DNA of 64,000 nt. It comes from Urophycis tenuis (taxonomy: Eukaryota > Chordata > Actinopteri > Gadiformes > Phycidae). The stretch spans positions 7,672,534 through 7,736,533 of the forward strand of contig JAXIVH010000005.1 in assembly GCA_036785325.1 (NCBI GenBank). Reading direction: 5' to 3'. Position numbers and translations under genes: made by a program. Shown piece by piece: positions 50,588 through 62,868 of the stretch; the stretch's first letter is position 1; every line of letters begins with the position of its first letter. Below the pieces are notes generated by a model. That model was not told where the DNA came from, ran no database searches, and was given only the letters and a program-made list of their open reading frames with translations.

Positions 50588-52440
50588 AAACTATACAAGA
50601 TATCATATGAGTGGCAGGTTTTCTCATCCCCAAGTGCTGAGAGGGGGATGCTCCAGAATAAGTCTTTTACCATTCGCCTCTCATATATATATATATCGCC
50701 TCTCATATATCATCCCACCAAACATCCATTTGCAAGTAAACAGAAGAGAACCATTCTCTGACACCTTGTAAGGATGTTACAGTTAATTCGCCTTCAGGTG
50801 ATGCACCCGGTGTCAATTTGTGTGGGTTTTTTTCTCTCCATAGTAACAGATACAGTCACTGAGCGTATTGTGGTCTATTTTTAGATGTACCTGCAGGTAA
50901 CGTAAATCTTGCTAATTTGCATCAAATCAACTGTGAATTGATTGAGAATGCTAAACAGAAAGCATGTCGGTGTCCATTTTCTCCAGTGCGCTGACATAAA
51001 ATAACCGTGACACAAACACAGAGGGAGGTTTCTGCTACACACCCACTGAATAATGTTTCAGGGAAAAAAAACAAATATCTAACTAAATATTTGAGATAAA
51101 CATCTCAAAGTAAGCTTCTTGGAAGGACTAGTTTAGTTTTTTTAAAGCGGCCATTTGTCACCAGTTTGGCTACAATCCACCCATTACTTAGTCTTGAAAG
51201 ACTAGGGGTTTGGGTGTTAACGTGGGTTCGAGTTAAATCACTTGAGAATTAAAACACCACATCATCAATGGATGATGAGGGACCAGAAGTAACATATCCA
51301 ATACATACACCGTATTTATACACAGCGATTTCCAACCCAGTCTCTGCACCTGAACTAGAATGGCTTGAAAGGCCTTTAATCTACCAAGGTTACAATGCGT
51401 GTGAATTGCCGGGAACAGGTCCTGGTCCTCGGCACCAGTCAGACATTGTGTATCTACTGCCTATTCTTAGTGTAGGTATATCCTTTGTTGATGTCTTCCC
51501 ACATCCTAGCCTGCGAGGCCGGGATGAATGGGAACATGTGGTGCTTTATGTAAACAGGTGGAGGGCAGAGCAAGGGTTATGAAAGAGTTCCAATAAAGGA
51601 GATGGAACAGGGATGCTGGTACTTGATACTTGATGATCTCTGTTGCACATCTTTCTTCTCTGAATTGTGGGGTCTGTAGCATGGCTTTACACATAGTGTA
51701 GTGGAAGAATGTTTCTGTCAATGGTGATTCTGGCATTTGTCATTTCACGTCGGATCAGAATGCACATTTAACTGTGGATCTCTCAAATGATGGCGACGAA
51801 AACTCACGTTTTTAGATCAATTCGATTACTAATGATATATCAGTGTTGCTATTAAAAGAGACAAGGATTGAGCTGTATGACGTCTCACATCATGGCCAAG
51901 AGAAAGCTGCCATTGCCACGGATCAGAAAACCTCATAAACAAATAGACACGCCCGCCGATGCATCATTCAATATTTCTGGAGCGTAAAAATCAAAACAGA
52001 CGAGTAAGTGAGACGTTTACAAATGTGAAGTCCGTTCATCTTTGTGTCATTATTTCCTAAAATGCATTTGCATTCTGCAAACGCTATCATTGTTTTGCCA
52101 TTGTGATGTTGACACTGCCCCAGGACCAAACGGCTGTTGCCTTGGTTACAACCAATTAATCAAACAAACAAACAGACAGACAGACAGGCAGACAGACAGG
52201 CAAACAACAGGGGGACTGAATGCTGTGCAGTCTGCGGTATGAGCAGCCCATGGAGCTCCTCAGATTGTATGTGACAACATGTCTTGTCTTAATTATTCAG
52301 TCTGAGTATTGTAACTCTAGCTGTATGTATAATTTATTTTTAAACATAGAGAGAGGAAGACTTAACTGCCGCAAGAGATTGGATTGTACTAAATTATGTA
52401 GTCAAATATAATACATTGTCACAAATGTAATTGGACTACA

Positions 52441-52733
52441 TTCATACAGTGCTTTTCTGACCCACGGTCACTCGAAGCGCTTTACAATTAGTGCCTCGCA
52501 TGCACCCATTCAGGCCCCCATTCATTTACCAACTCATGCACCCATCCATTCACCCATTCATTCATGCACCCATTCATTCAGCCATTCATACAGCGATGGC
52601 GGGTGAACCATGCAGGCGAACGGCCTGCTGGTTGTTAGCAGCAAGACTTGGCCGTCTTGCTCAGGGACACCGTGGCTCTCAGCTCGGAGGAGCCCGGGGA
52701 TCGAACCAGCAACCTTACATCCAGACCACCGAT
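52441..52733 (-). mobile_element. SINE-like element with B box and cattcattcaccc run
   Basis: On the minus strand a GGTTCGATCCC B box near 52700 is followed by a ctgagcaagac-type segment, a gaatgaatggg-rich stretch and an end of aaagcgcttcgagtgaccgt. This order (B box, 'gggcaagac', CATTCA run, aaagcgct tail) is a familiar teleost SINE-like repeat. The A-box end is not clear. Confidence 0.65.
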
Positions 52734-53376
52734 GACAGTCACTATGTGTGAGTGTAAAGATATTTTCATTTTTGTTGACTATAAATGGTAAATGCAACTG
52801 AGACGAATGGCATGTAAAACTGTTTCCAGGCAACATGGTGAAATTGGTTTTCAAACCAATAACTACGGCAGCACGCATGGCTCCCTAATTATAGCACGGT
52901 TTCTCCCTGACAAATATTCGGTAAAATGTACAAAAAATAAAAAAAATATGACAATGTGATTAAAGTCAGCGCAATCGTAGAATTAATGCTTGACAACGAT
53001 TCCACTCTCACCCACTCTGAACCGCTGTGGGACTCTAAAGCCCCCACCCCACCTATTGGGGAGTCGAACCCCCCCCCCCCCCACACACACACACACACAC
53101 AGCTCATTGGCAATGATGCGGTATCAGATTATACAGAATGGTGAACGCAGCGAGACAATGATTTACAGCATGTGGCCGCCGGTAACGAGCACGCATACTC
53201 ATAACAGAAACCATATTAGATGGCGTTATTCCCAACAGAGGACAGATTTTGGTCCTGCCTTGTGAAGCATTCGATTTCAGTTTCTTTATTTCTTTATTTT
53301 TGTCGCCTGAATGTGTGCACATCCGCCCCCCACCCCCTGCACACATGCACACAAACACACACAGCCCGGTTCTTAC

Positions 53377-53508
53377 CGCCGTCCACCACGTCCCCGGGTT
53401 GTCCAGGCCGCAGTTGTCGCTGTATTCCAGGCAGCAGGAGTCGGGCACGCGGGTGGCGTTGTAAACTTCAAACCAATCTGTGTGGTTGGTCACTCCGCAG
53501 CAGCGAAA
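53377..53508 (-). CDS. tspan4: tspan4 exon, CCG-containing part of large extracellular loop
   Basis: Minus-strand acceptor ccgctgcag, then FRCCGVTNHTDWFEVYNATR to GTWWTA, 44 codons, phase 0 at both ends; donor gtaaga. It holds CCG, the PDSCC pair and one more cysteine, so five of the loop's six expected cysteines; the sixth (PCYE in relatives) would open the next exon. Confidence 0.92.
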
Positions 53509-54134
53509 CTGCAGCGGGGGGAGAGACACCGGGGGGAAATCATCAGGAGAGGCGGGCGTCCGCCGCGCCACGCGGCTCAATCATAAATCCACGGTGACGC
53601 TCGCGTATAGTCCCATCTTATGATATACACGCTGTCGAGACCAGACCAGACAGCGGGCCGCGACTCACAATTGGACGTAATGGGTTACTTCGATGCATGG
53701 GCATGGCCGCACAACCCTTCGGAGATGGGAGGGGAATAAATGGATTTTTAGATTTTAGAAATCCCCTCCACCCCTCCACTCTTGACATAAAATGTTTTCA
53801 TGAAGAAAGCGTGCGGTAATGTCGACTTCATATTTGTATAAAGTAAACGTTACATGTAATTGCCAAGTCTCTTGACTTGAGCGGCCTGCTGGAATGCCTC
53901 AGGCATCTCTGAGGGGGCGTGGGAATGCAGGGAAATGATGTGACGTTGTGAAATGTTTTGAGCACGTTTGTGTGGGGGGGCTGTCCCCCCCCCCCCACAT
54001 AATAATGCTTACTACGGCCCTGTGCGTGTGAACCTAAAGCTCAGAGGTGTAATCTTGGCACATACATTGTGACTCATGATGCATGATCAGGTGGTGGTGA
54101 GTAAGACAAGCCGAGTCTTATCATGGGAAAGACA

Positions 54135-54199
<65 letters not shown>

Positions 54200-54633
54200 A
54201 CACACACACACATACACACACACACACGTCCATGCATACATGTGTGCAGCCCTTGTACTGATTAAAGTGCATGTCACTCAAAATGCCAGCGAAAGTCATG
54301 TTCACGGCTCAGACATCCTCCGTTCACCATCACATCACACACTTTTTCAACCTATACATGACACCAACACGGGGGCGCGCGCACACACACACACACACAC
54401 ACACCGTCCTCTGCATGCTTATATTTCCACATCAGCATGTGTCTGCCAACCCAAGTCATCAATTGAAGTCATGATTGGGACTCGGCCAGGGGGAATGAGA
54501 ATCCGATGCCTTTCAGACATCACACGCCTGCAAGTGGAGCGAGCTCCAGCACACGCTGCGGAACAGGACACAGCACACACCAGTCAGCCAAAACACACGA
54601 CAGGCTAAATACACACACACACACACACACGCA

Positions 54634-54665
<32 letters not shown>

Positions 54666-57600
54666 CCCATTGACAAAGATGACAAGCGTTCGTTCCAGAG
54701 AGAGGGCTTGGCAACATGGTATTCTAATGGAACCTAACTACCAGCTGCCACCGTCATAGCAAAACGTTGAGAGTGTGAAGGACGTCCAAAGAGCTGCGGA
54801 GTCGGGATCTGTCGTTTGATGTCACCCAGACTCCACGTACCCCACCGCCCACCATCACCGCTGCCACCTCCGTCACCTCCACCACCAACTCCACCGCCAC
54901 CTCCTAACCAACATCATCACCCACCACCACCACTGTCACCTCCACCGCCCACCACCGCCACCTCCACCTCCTCACCACCACCGCCACCACCACCACCCAC
55001 CTCCTCCACCTCCACCCCCTCACCACCACTGCCACCACCACCACCCACTACCGCCACCTCCACCTCCTCACCACCTCCACCACCACCAGACTCCCGCACC
55101 ACCCACCACCACCGCCACTGCCAGACGCCCACCACCACCCACCACCGCCTCCACCACCACCACCCACCACCTCCACCTCCACCCCCTCACCACCACTGTC
55201 ACCACCACCACCCACCACCGCCACCTCCACCTCCTCACCACCTCCACCACCACCAGACTCCCCCCACCAACCACCACCAACTACTGCCAGACGCCCACCA
55301 CCACCCACCACCGCCTCCACCACCACCACCCACCACCTCCACCTCCACCCCCTCACCACCACTGTCACCACCACCACCCACCACCGCCACCTCCACCTCT
55401 TCAACACCTCCACCACCACCAGACTCCCCCCACCACCCACCACCACCGCCACTGCCAGACTCCCACCACCACCCACCACCACCTCCACCACCACCACCAC
55501 CCACCACCAGACTCCCATCACCCTGCACTTCTCCATTTCAAAATCTCCTTTCTGCACATTGTGTTTTCCTAGCGTCGTTTCTCGGTAATATAAAGTAGTA
55601 TAAAAGAGCAGTTCAACAGAAAGAAAAAAAGAAATTCCGGGGGCACATCAAAGAGAGAGAGCCAGGGAGCATGGCGCGTGGAGCCTGCGACGGGCCCGAC
55701 TGTGACGGCTTTGGGAAACTCTGTTGACGCCAGCCAGACTTCACACCTCGCTTCGGGTGTGCTGGAACCCACTGGAATCTGAGACAAAGGGAACACGTCA
55801 AGCCCTGATTTGACGTCAATGCATGTGAGCTGCGAGATGGCAACGAATCGAGAATCTAATTCAAATCGCCCTTAGCGCCTAGAGAGAGATAAGAAACGCT
55901 GGAAGGAGTCGTAGTGCACGGTGGGCTGGGTCCCAATGTTGTTTCCTGAGGGGCTTCCTGTGGTCCCCTGGTCCCTGCAGGGTCCGATGAGACGTCCCAT
56001 GAGGGCAGCACCAACCTAAGTGGTCCCTCTCATCTTTTAAATAAGCACATATTATATATGTAGTATATTCTACATATATAATATGTGATATCATATATGA
56101 TGTATATAATTTTTTCTTTTGATTCAACATAATTAACATTAGCCCTGTGATAGGCTGGCGACCTGTCCAGGGTGTACCCCGCCTCTCGCCCGTTGCAGCT
56201 GGGATTGGCTCCAGCCCCCCCGCGACCCTCGTAGAGGATAAGCGGTCACGATAATGGATGGATGGATGGATAATTAACATTAATGCATCAATATAACATC
56301 AGGTTTGTTTGTCCGCTGCCGTGGTTCTTTCACTTGAACATTTGATTTAAACTAGATCACGAAATAAACAGAAAATCACAGACCAGCTCGTGACAAACGA
56401 GTTGACGACCGTGACCTTTGTCCTCCGGGTGTAATGCTAACCCGGTTAGGCTGTCTCACTCTCTGAAGCAGGTCCCCTCATCGAGGTCGCTTTCTACATG
56501 AGCTCTCAGAGGTTTGCAGGACACCTCCTGCCAATGGAGACCCAGCCAGGACCTTCGAGAAAGTGCCGTTTGGTGGGAACAGGAGTCCTTCATGGAGTCG
56601 ACTGGCTGCAAACCGATCGAAGCCACTGGAGTGCCGGAGCTCAGACCACTCAGGTGTGATGATGTCGGTAAATAGTGAATGTGCACACCTTCACCATCGC
56701 AGAACGGCAGCAGAGGGCTCGGCCAAAACAATGGCCCAACATGACTGGAAAACAAATTGACTTGAGAAAACTCACCCACCCTCCATTTTATGAAACACAG
56801 ATCGATGCTGTCATTTTATCGTGTTTGGGGTATGAATTGAGACTCCCGGTCCAGAATGCTGGCTGGTGGTGAACTTTTACAAGAAAAAAAATCAAACTGA
56901 GGGCAAAGAGTGATCTCGTCACAATATCAAATATCTCAAATATTTGATTAGTTTTTCACAGTGCAGCATTGTTAAATATGTACCATTAAACAGTACGATT
57001 CACAAACACAGTCGTTATAATACATTGTGGATATTCAGTCAAACAGCATCCTCCAGCCTCCATTCAAATGATTCATCTGAAATTTATGATTATTTTTTAA
57101 AAAGCTTATTTAATTTGCCATAATGGAAAAGTAATCCTTAATGGCTTTAATGTGACATTCAGAAGCTGTTCTGCTGTCACACTTTTCTGTGTGACATTTG
57201 TGGATCAGGAGTGAAATTACTCAGTGTTAAATAAGTAACCAAAAAAGCTCAGATTTGTCCCCCAAAATTGGTTTGTTTGTAAAAAATAAGCAACGCATAC
57301 ATTTCCTCGACAATTAATTTTTCCAACCCACCACAAAAAAAAGTGTCTTGATTATCGTCAACTGTACTGCATTTTTGATGTTGTTCATGGGATAAATGTT
57401 CAATTATCACTTGATATCATAAAAAAAACAAAAACATCAAAGTGCTTTCCAAAAAGCAAGAGGCTCCGCACAGTTCCGTGTGGTTTATGAGATGTTTATC
57501 CAGTTATCATGCAGTATCATCTTGAACAACATCAAAGAGGGTTCCAGGGAAGGCCGAGGCCTCCAGCCGTGTTCCCGCACCCGTCTCCATACCACGGCTC

Positions 57601-57959
57601 CATCACACGGCCCCCCCGCCTCCCTGGACACACTCTCACCCTTCCAACCCAAGGCAGCTCCGACTGCGCCAGCAGCCCGGGATAACTGTAGGCATCTGAA
57701 CGCACATCCCGACCCTCCACCCTGGCGCCACAAAGTCTCTGCGTTGGAGATCAATACGAGGTACTGGAAAAAACAAGGAAAACACTGGAACGAAACCAAA
57801 TGCCTCCGCAACACTCTCTCTCGCTCTCTCTCCCTCTCTACCTCCGTCCATGTGTCTATCCATCTAGCTGCCTCTCTCTATACCTCTTTCTCTCTCTCTC
57901 TCTTGCTCCCACACACACACAAACACACACAGACACCGAGGCATACACACACACCGACA

Positions 57960-57997
<38 letters not shown>

Positions 57998-58344
57998 GAC
58001 ACACACACACACACACACACCGACACACACATTACACACACACACACACACACACACACCGACACACACACTTACACACACACACACACACCGACACACA
58101 CACTTACACACACACACACACACACACACACCGACACACACACTTACACACACACACACACACACACCGACACACACACACTTACACACACACCGACACA
58201 CACACACTTACACACACACACACACACACGCAGGGAGCTTACATCCGTCTGCACGATCATCCAGGCGTTGGTGAGGCCCACGTTCCCCTCCGTGCCAAAC
58301 AGCTGCAGGCCTCTCTTCAGATCCCTCTGGGCGTAGTAATCGAT
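53377..58344 (-). CDS. tspan4: Tetraspanin-4-like gene, partial (two internal exons)
   Basis: Join complement(53377-53508, 58243-58344), 78 residues in frame. Tetraspanins are four-pass membrane proteins that organise partners such as integrins into microdomains. The two exons encode most of the large extracellular loop: a helical first half (IDYYAQRDLKRGLQL), the invariant CCG motif, a PDSCC motif, and a further cysteine in NCGLDNPGTWW. Two N-glycosylation sequons (NHT, NAT) are present. The best match from memory is TSPAN4 (shared FEVYNATRVPDSCCLE), better than TSPAN9; the a or b copy cannot be told. Upstream exons (TM1-TM3) lie beyond 64000. The downstream exon(s) with the last loop cysteine and TM4 were not found between 38.9 and 53.4 kb. 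Confidence 0.88.
54130..54228. repeat. (CA)n microsatellite
   Basis: CA run with TACACA and GACACA interruptions. Confidence 0.9.
54841..55518. repeat. CCA/CCT-rich minisatellite with a long period
   Basis: About 680 bp made of ccacc, cctcc and gccacc units. A higher-order unit of about 150-200 bp recurs (ccgccactgccagac, then cccaccaccacccaccaccg). It is pyrimidine-rich on this strand and purine-rich on the other. It yields a 260-codon proline-rich open frame that is a by-product of the repeat. Confidence 0.9.
56046..56087. repeat. Perfect 18-bp AT-rich hairpin
   Basis: cacatattatatatgtag, 6-base loop tatatt, then its exact complement ctacatatataatatgtg. Lies in the tspan4 intron just before a LINE insertion. 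Confidence 0.9.
56129..56282 (+). mobile_element. 5'-truncated LINE with perfect 13-bp target duplication
   Basis: Body 56142-56269 reads ctggcgacctgtccagggtg, taccccgcctctcgccc, gggattggctccagcc, ggataagcggtcacg and ends in ATGG/GATG repeats, the known 3' end of a widespread teleost non-LTR element. The 13-bp ATAATTAACATTA occurs exactly at both ends (56129-56141 and 56270-56282), the mark of target-primed insertion. Confidence 0.88.
57910..58230. repeat. CA array with CCGACACA and CTTACACA units
   Basis: About 320 bp of CA in which ccgacacacacacttacaca recurs at 30-60-bp spacing. Its right end abuts the donor of the tspan4 exon at 58243. Confidence 0.9.
58243..58344 (-). CDS. tspan4: tspan4 exon, first half of large extracellular loop
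   Basis: On the minus strand the acceptor cctccaccag precedes ATCGATTAC; 34 codons read IDYYAQRDLKRGLQLFGTEG to NAWMIVQTD; donor gtaagc after GAT. Phase 0 at both ends. The NVGLTNAW segment is a TSPAN4/TSPAN9 signature. A CA-rich compound repeat starts within about 15 bases of the donor. Confidence 0.9.
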
Positions 58345-58612
58345 CTGGTGGAGGAGACGTGGACACGTGTTACGGCACACCGAACAAACAAACGGGCCCG
58401 CGTGGCTCACCTAATAACCACGGCGGCTGCCGGGCGAGGGGGGGGATGTTGCCACACGCAGAAGATAAGCAGGCTCGCTGAAGCATCGAAGGGGCTTGAG
58501 ACGCAGCCATTACATGCAGCAATCAGAGCATGAAGCCCATGCAGCCGGGAAATTATGTACGTACATAATGTATAAATCTCGCGTACGAGCCGAAACACAC
58601 GCTGGAACTTAC

Positions 58613-58622
58613 ACACACACAA

Positions 58623-58702
<80 letters not shown>
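58613..58702. repeat. (CA)n microsatellite
   Basis: CA run with AAACACA interruptions. Confidence 0.9.
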
Positions 58703-58707
<5 letters not shown>

Positions 58708-60080
58708 CTCTATCCTTACAGACCACACATGCATACACACACACCCACACACACGCGCGCATGCACGTACGCACACATTTGCGCACACAACCACATCCAC
58801 ATCCACACACACACACACGCATGCATGCATGCATGCATAAAGAAACAGCTTATCTTTGTTTACACATTCAGATGTGCAGCAGCACGTCGCATCCATCCTG
58901 TTGATTGCTGTTGACCCCGAACTGCACTCCTCTCCCATTAGACTCCTCCCCCCTTAGACTCCTCCCCTTTTAGACTCCTCTCCACTTAGACTCCTCCTCC
59001 AAACTTAAACCCCTCCCTACCTCGACTCACACGCAGCGTCAGCAATGGGCTCAATTCAAAACAAAACAGAGCGGCTGAACACAGCACTTTTTTGTTCAAT
59101 TTAATATTTACTTCATTAAATACTGCATTTAACGCCGGGCGGTGAACGGTGGGCGCACGCGGGAACTCATCACCACCCATTGTGTCACACTCCTAATCAT
59201 ACCCGCCTCAGCCAATCGCATCACTTGTATTATCGCAAATCCACAGATCTGTGAAATCTTGTGAATTAATGGCACCGCAAATGACAAAAGAGAACTAACA
59301 GCGAACAAGGAACAAGAGTTGTCTAATTTGCAGTAATGGGTGAGGGTGGGGTGTGGTGGGTGGGGTGCGCTGGGTGGGTAGGTGGGAGACCCACATTAAA
59401 GCCAAATTAGCCCATTTAGGCAGTTAAAAACACACCTTACTCACCCACCCACTGACTCCGCTACATAAAGATACAAAAGAACCTTCTCACGCCCTAGCGC
59501 GTCCGATTCTGCATCCTTACCCATAGAACACATCTACATATACACACACAGACGCACACATCAGCCCCCCCCTTCAGAGTGCTTTGAGTCCACGCAGCAC
59601 GCTGCCCCCCCCCCCCCCCCCCCCCCCGTCCCATAAGGAGGAGCGCGTGGGCAGCAGCCAGACGCTACTCAGGCTCCAGCTGTGCTCTTAGCCCCGTATT
59701 GATGTCGTCTCCGGGGCCGCGGCCGGTCCCTAAACTGCGGCGGAGCGGCTCCGAGACGCCGCATCTATTATTCACACCGAGAACCCAACAAGGAGGGATC
59801 ACATGGAAGGCACAGCGAGGTGGGGACGGAGCGCCAAGCCAGGACTGGTAGGTATGGTGGGTGGGGGGGGGGGGGGGGAATGGAGGAGAGCAATAGAGAG
59901 AGGAGAGTAAAATTGGGACTTTGTGGAAGTAAGTGACGAGGAAGTAATTGATGGAGAGAGATCAGAACGGACAGACTTCAATGGGGATGGTGGAGCCGTC
60001 ACATGAAGGGATGAAGTCATGTTTGAAAGGAGCCCCGGAGAAGTTTAGTGGGAGGAAGAAGAACCGCGCACAGCCACGCA

Positions 60081-60084
<4 letters not shown>

Positions 60085-60129
<45 letters not shown>

Positions 60130-60148
60130 ACACACACACACACACACT
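60085..60148. repeat. (CA)n microsatellite
   Basis: About 30 CA units with one interruption. Confidence 0.9.
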
Positions 60149-60396
60149 AGCAGCCACTTGAGGACCGAATGAGGAGGACCAAACGAAGGAGGCACAAACG
60201 AAGCAGACCAGAGAGCGAGGGCAGAGCAGAGGTTGAGAATACAGATGCAGAGGGGAGAAGGACCATGTTTCAACTCCTGCAGGGATTCTCCGCGAACACA
60301 GTTTTATAATAAAACGCCAGGCTGCATAAAACATGCTCGTCTCGCAGACTCCAAATAGGGATTTTTTGAAAGCCAGAAATATTCGATCGTTTTTGT

Positions 60397-60418
60397 TGTT
60401 GTTGTTGTTGTTGTTGTT
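60397..60418. repeat. (GTT)n microsatellite
   Basis: Seven perfect GTT units. Confidence 0.9.
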
Positions 60419-61759
60419 ATTTTTCCGTTATTGATTCGACAGCCGCAGTTGCTGCCACTGACCAATTGTTCTGATGCTGCGGTTGTTATTTTCAGCGATG
60501 GAGGTTCACGTTATTGCTACATTTCGTCTCCTTGTGGCAGTCTTGTCCAAACGTGTGGCCTCGTTCACAGATTAGGATGTTTGTTTCATCCGCCTCGCTC
60601 AGCAGACGACGTATCACTGCAGTCTTGTTGAGCTCTTTTGTTTCCTTCTTCTCGCTGCCATTTTGTTTCTGAAAGCGTTTCAGTTGTGTTTGTATTATGT
60701 TGAGGCTGCTTGACGCTAGTCTACCGTGGTGGTGGTGGTGGTGGTGGTGTTCTGGAATTCTCTGTGAATACTGAAATATGACACACACGTACACACCGCA
60801 TGAGCAAGCGAAATAACCTATCTACATTTCTGGCATTTTTAACCATGACTTCAAACATCCCAACAGGTATCTGCTCACGGTTTGCTCATCTGTTCGACTA
60901 ATGGTGAAAAGGAAAAAAGAAATCATTCTGAAACGTTTGTTCAAGATTGGCCGATGAGCGCTGGAGATCACAGTCTGCCTCCGGCACATTCTCAGCCATC
61001 AGGTCCGCAGTTCTCAGCCATAAAGTCCACAGAATGAACCCATAACTGCGGAGGCAGCCTCTCACTCCAGGTTACGCTAAATCCATCTCAAATAGATGAT
61101 CTCTCGGCGATGACAAAGCACTCTGACCCTGTGATGATTGCGATTGATTAGCGATATTTGGTGGGTCAAAGCACTTTTTCCCCCACAATCTGTTTCCAAT
61201 TAACTTGGGAGTGGGCGATGTGCGATGCAAACGATTGGGTGAGTAATTGGACAATCAATGGAGAAGGAGTGCGGTCCAATGGGTGTTTAGGGTCTTAAGG
61301 CTGCTTACTTGCAGGCTATAACCAGTACTCGCCTGCCTCTCCGTCTTTATCTGGCGGCACTTAAATAGTCCACACACAAATAATGCTTTCCACCCACCGA
61401 AATAATCACGAATTGCAGCATAATCACGTGTTTCTAATGCATCAGGAAGACGTTGTGAGTAGTTTGTAAATCACTTCATGAATGATCTTATAAACCACAA
61501 TGTCGTGATGTTATTCATAATGCATAACTCACATTTATGATTATGACTTGCTCACAAATGAGTATTCGTGCGGGAGCAATGCATCACACACTTTACTACT
61601 ACAGCTGTTCTTAAAAGTCACAGTTATGTGTGCTTATCTTCATCGCTGCTATTATTAACATAGTATGACTCGGTCATTTATCCTATTAACATATCAAAAA
61701 GACCAAACTGTCGACACAGCACATTCCAGCTTCCATTGTTCTTGAGGCAGCCATGGGGT

Positions 61760-61760
<1 letters not shown>

Positions 61761-61810
<50 letters not shown>
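61761..61810. repeat. (CA)n microsatellite
   Basis: About 25 perfect CA units. Confidence 0.9.
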
Positions 61811-61812
<2 letters not shown>

Positions 61813-62563
61813 GCCCCCCCCCTCGGTCCTGACGTTCCACATGCTCAGAACCGTCGACCATCAGCGCGAACACTCTCAGTGTGAGACCGTCTTCCCCGTC
61901 GACCCGCGGCGCCACTGAGAACCTGGGCAACACGAGCAACGCTCGCGTCTCGCCGCCGGCTGCACTTTTTTTAAATTCACGCTTCTGTGCCCGTGGACGT
62001 GAAGTACGAATCAGGGGGGGGGGGGGGGGGTTCAGCCTCACGTCAGCCCGTGCCCCCCCCGACGTGGGGGACATGTGGACCGCACTTCAACTCTGACCCC
62101 GTGGCTGGTTAAATGACCCCCCGCCCGCCGGCCAGGTCAGTGTTAAACACATTATCAGTGGGTTAAATGTTTCCAAATGAGGTTAGGGAGAGGAGGATCG
62201 CCTCACGAGGAAGCGCCGTGCACCACGCGCAGCGGCGGCGCGGTACGCCGTTACCGTGGAAACCGCCAAGCTGCTCCGTTCAACGGCGGCGCTCCCAAAA
62301 TCAAGCAGAAGCCGTTTGGACTTCACAGACTCACACTTGGGAATGCGTGGGGGGGGTCACACTGACGGTGATTTTTTTCCCACGATGCATTGCACTGGGC
62401 AGCACTGCCACGAGGCAACAACGGCAAGGGGCTTGGCGGAGCAGAAGAACCACGGCGCTGTCGCTGTGGTGTTCCGCAAGGCGCTGAAGAATGACCGCGT
62501 TGGCACATTCGAATTCGCCGTTTCACATTCAGGATTTCACACATGCGTGCACGTACGCCTGTG

Positions 62564-62627
<64 letters not shown>

Positions 62628-62769
62628 ACACAAGATTTTGTACTAATGCGTGGCTCACTTGAGGCCAACCTCCCCCATATTGTGGCCTTTGACCTCATTC
62701 TAATAATGCAATCAATTAACCTCTCGGTGACTTCTTATTGAATGTCTGTCTCCTTCAGCCCTGAGACCC

Positions 62770-62778
62770 ACCCCCCCC

Positions 62779-62866
<88 letters not shown>
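62770..62866. repeat. Poly-C followed by (CA)n
   Basis: About 25 C then about 35 CA units, one of several poly-C/CA junctions in the window. Confidence 0.9.

Positions 62867-62868
<2 letters not shown>

Larger units (their letters stand above)
46946..53376. other. Intergenic or tspan4 3' region, no supported gene
   Basis: Holds a tRNA-derived SINE (47741-47914), a teleost repeat core (49381-49500), a LINE tail (50515-50587), a second SINE-like element (52441-52733), GT/GA repeats (47384-47447) and long poly-G/poly-C runs (48838-48868, 49954-49968, 50035-50056). No exon of TSPAN4 type was found. Confidence 0.55.
53509..58242 (-). other. tspan4: tspan4 intron (4.7 kb) with repeats
   Basis: Intron between the two tetraspanin exons. 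It holds (CA)n at 54130-54228, a CCA-rich tandem array (54841-55518), a truncated LINE with a perfect target duplication (56129-56282), an 18-bp perfect hairpin (56046-56087) and a CA compound array (57910-58230). No further exon seen. Confidence 0.75.

Noticed and set aside
54017..54036. ctgtgcgtgtga resembling the start of miR-210
   Set aside because: The match stops after about a dozen bases and no hairpin partner is present nearby.
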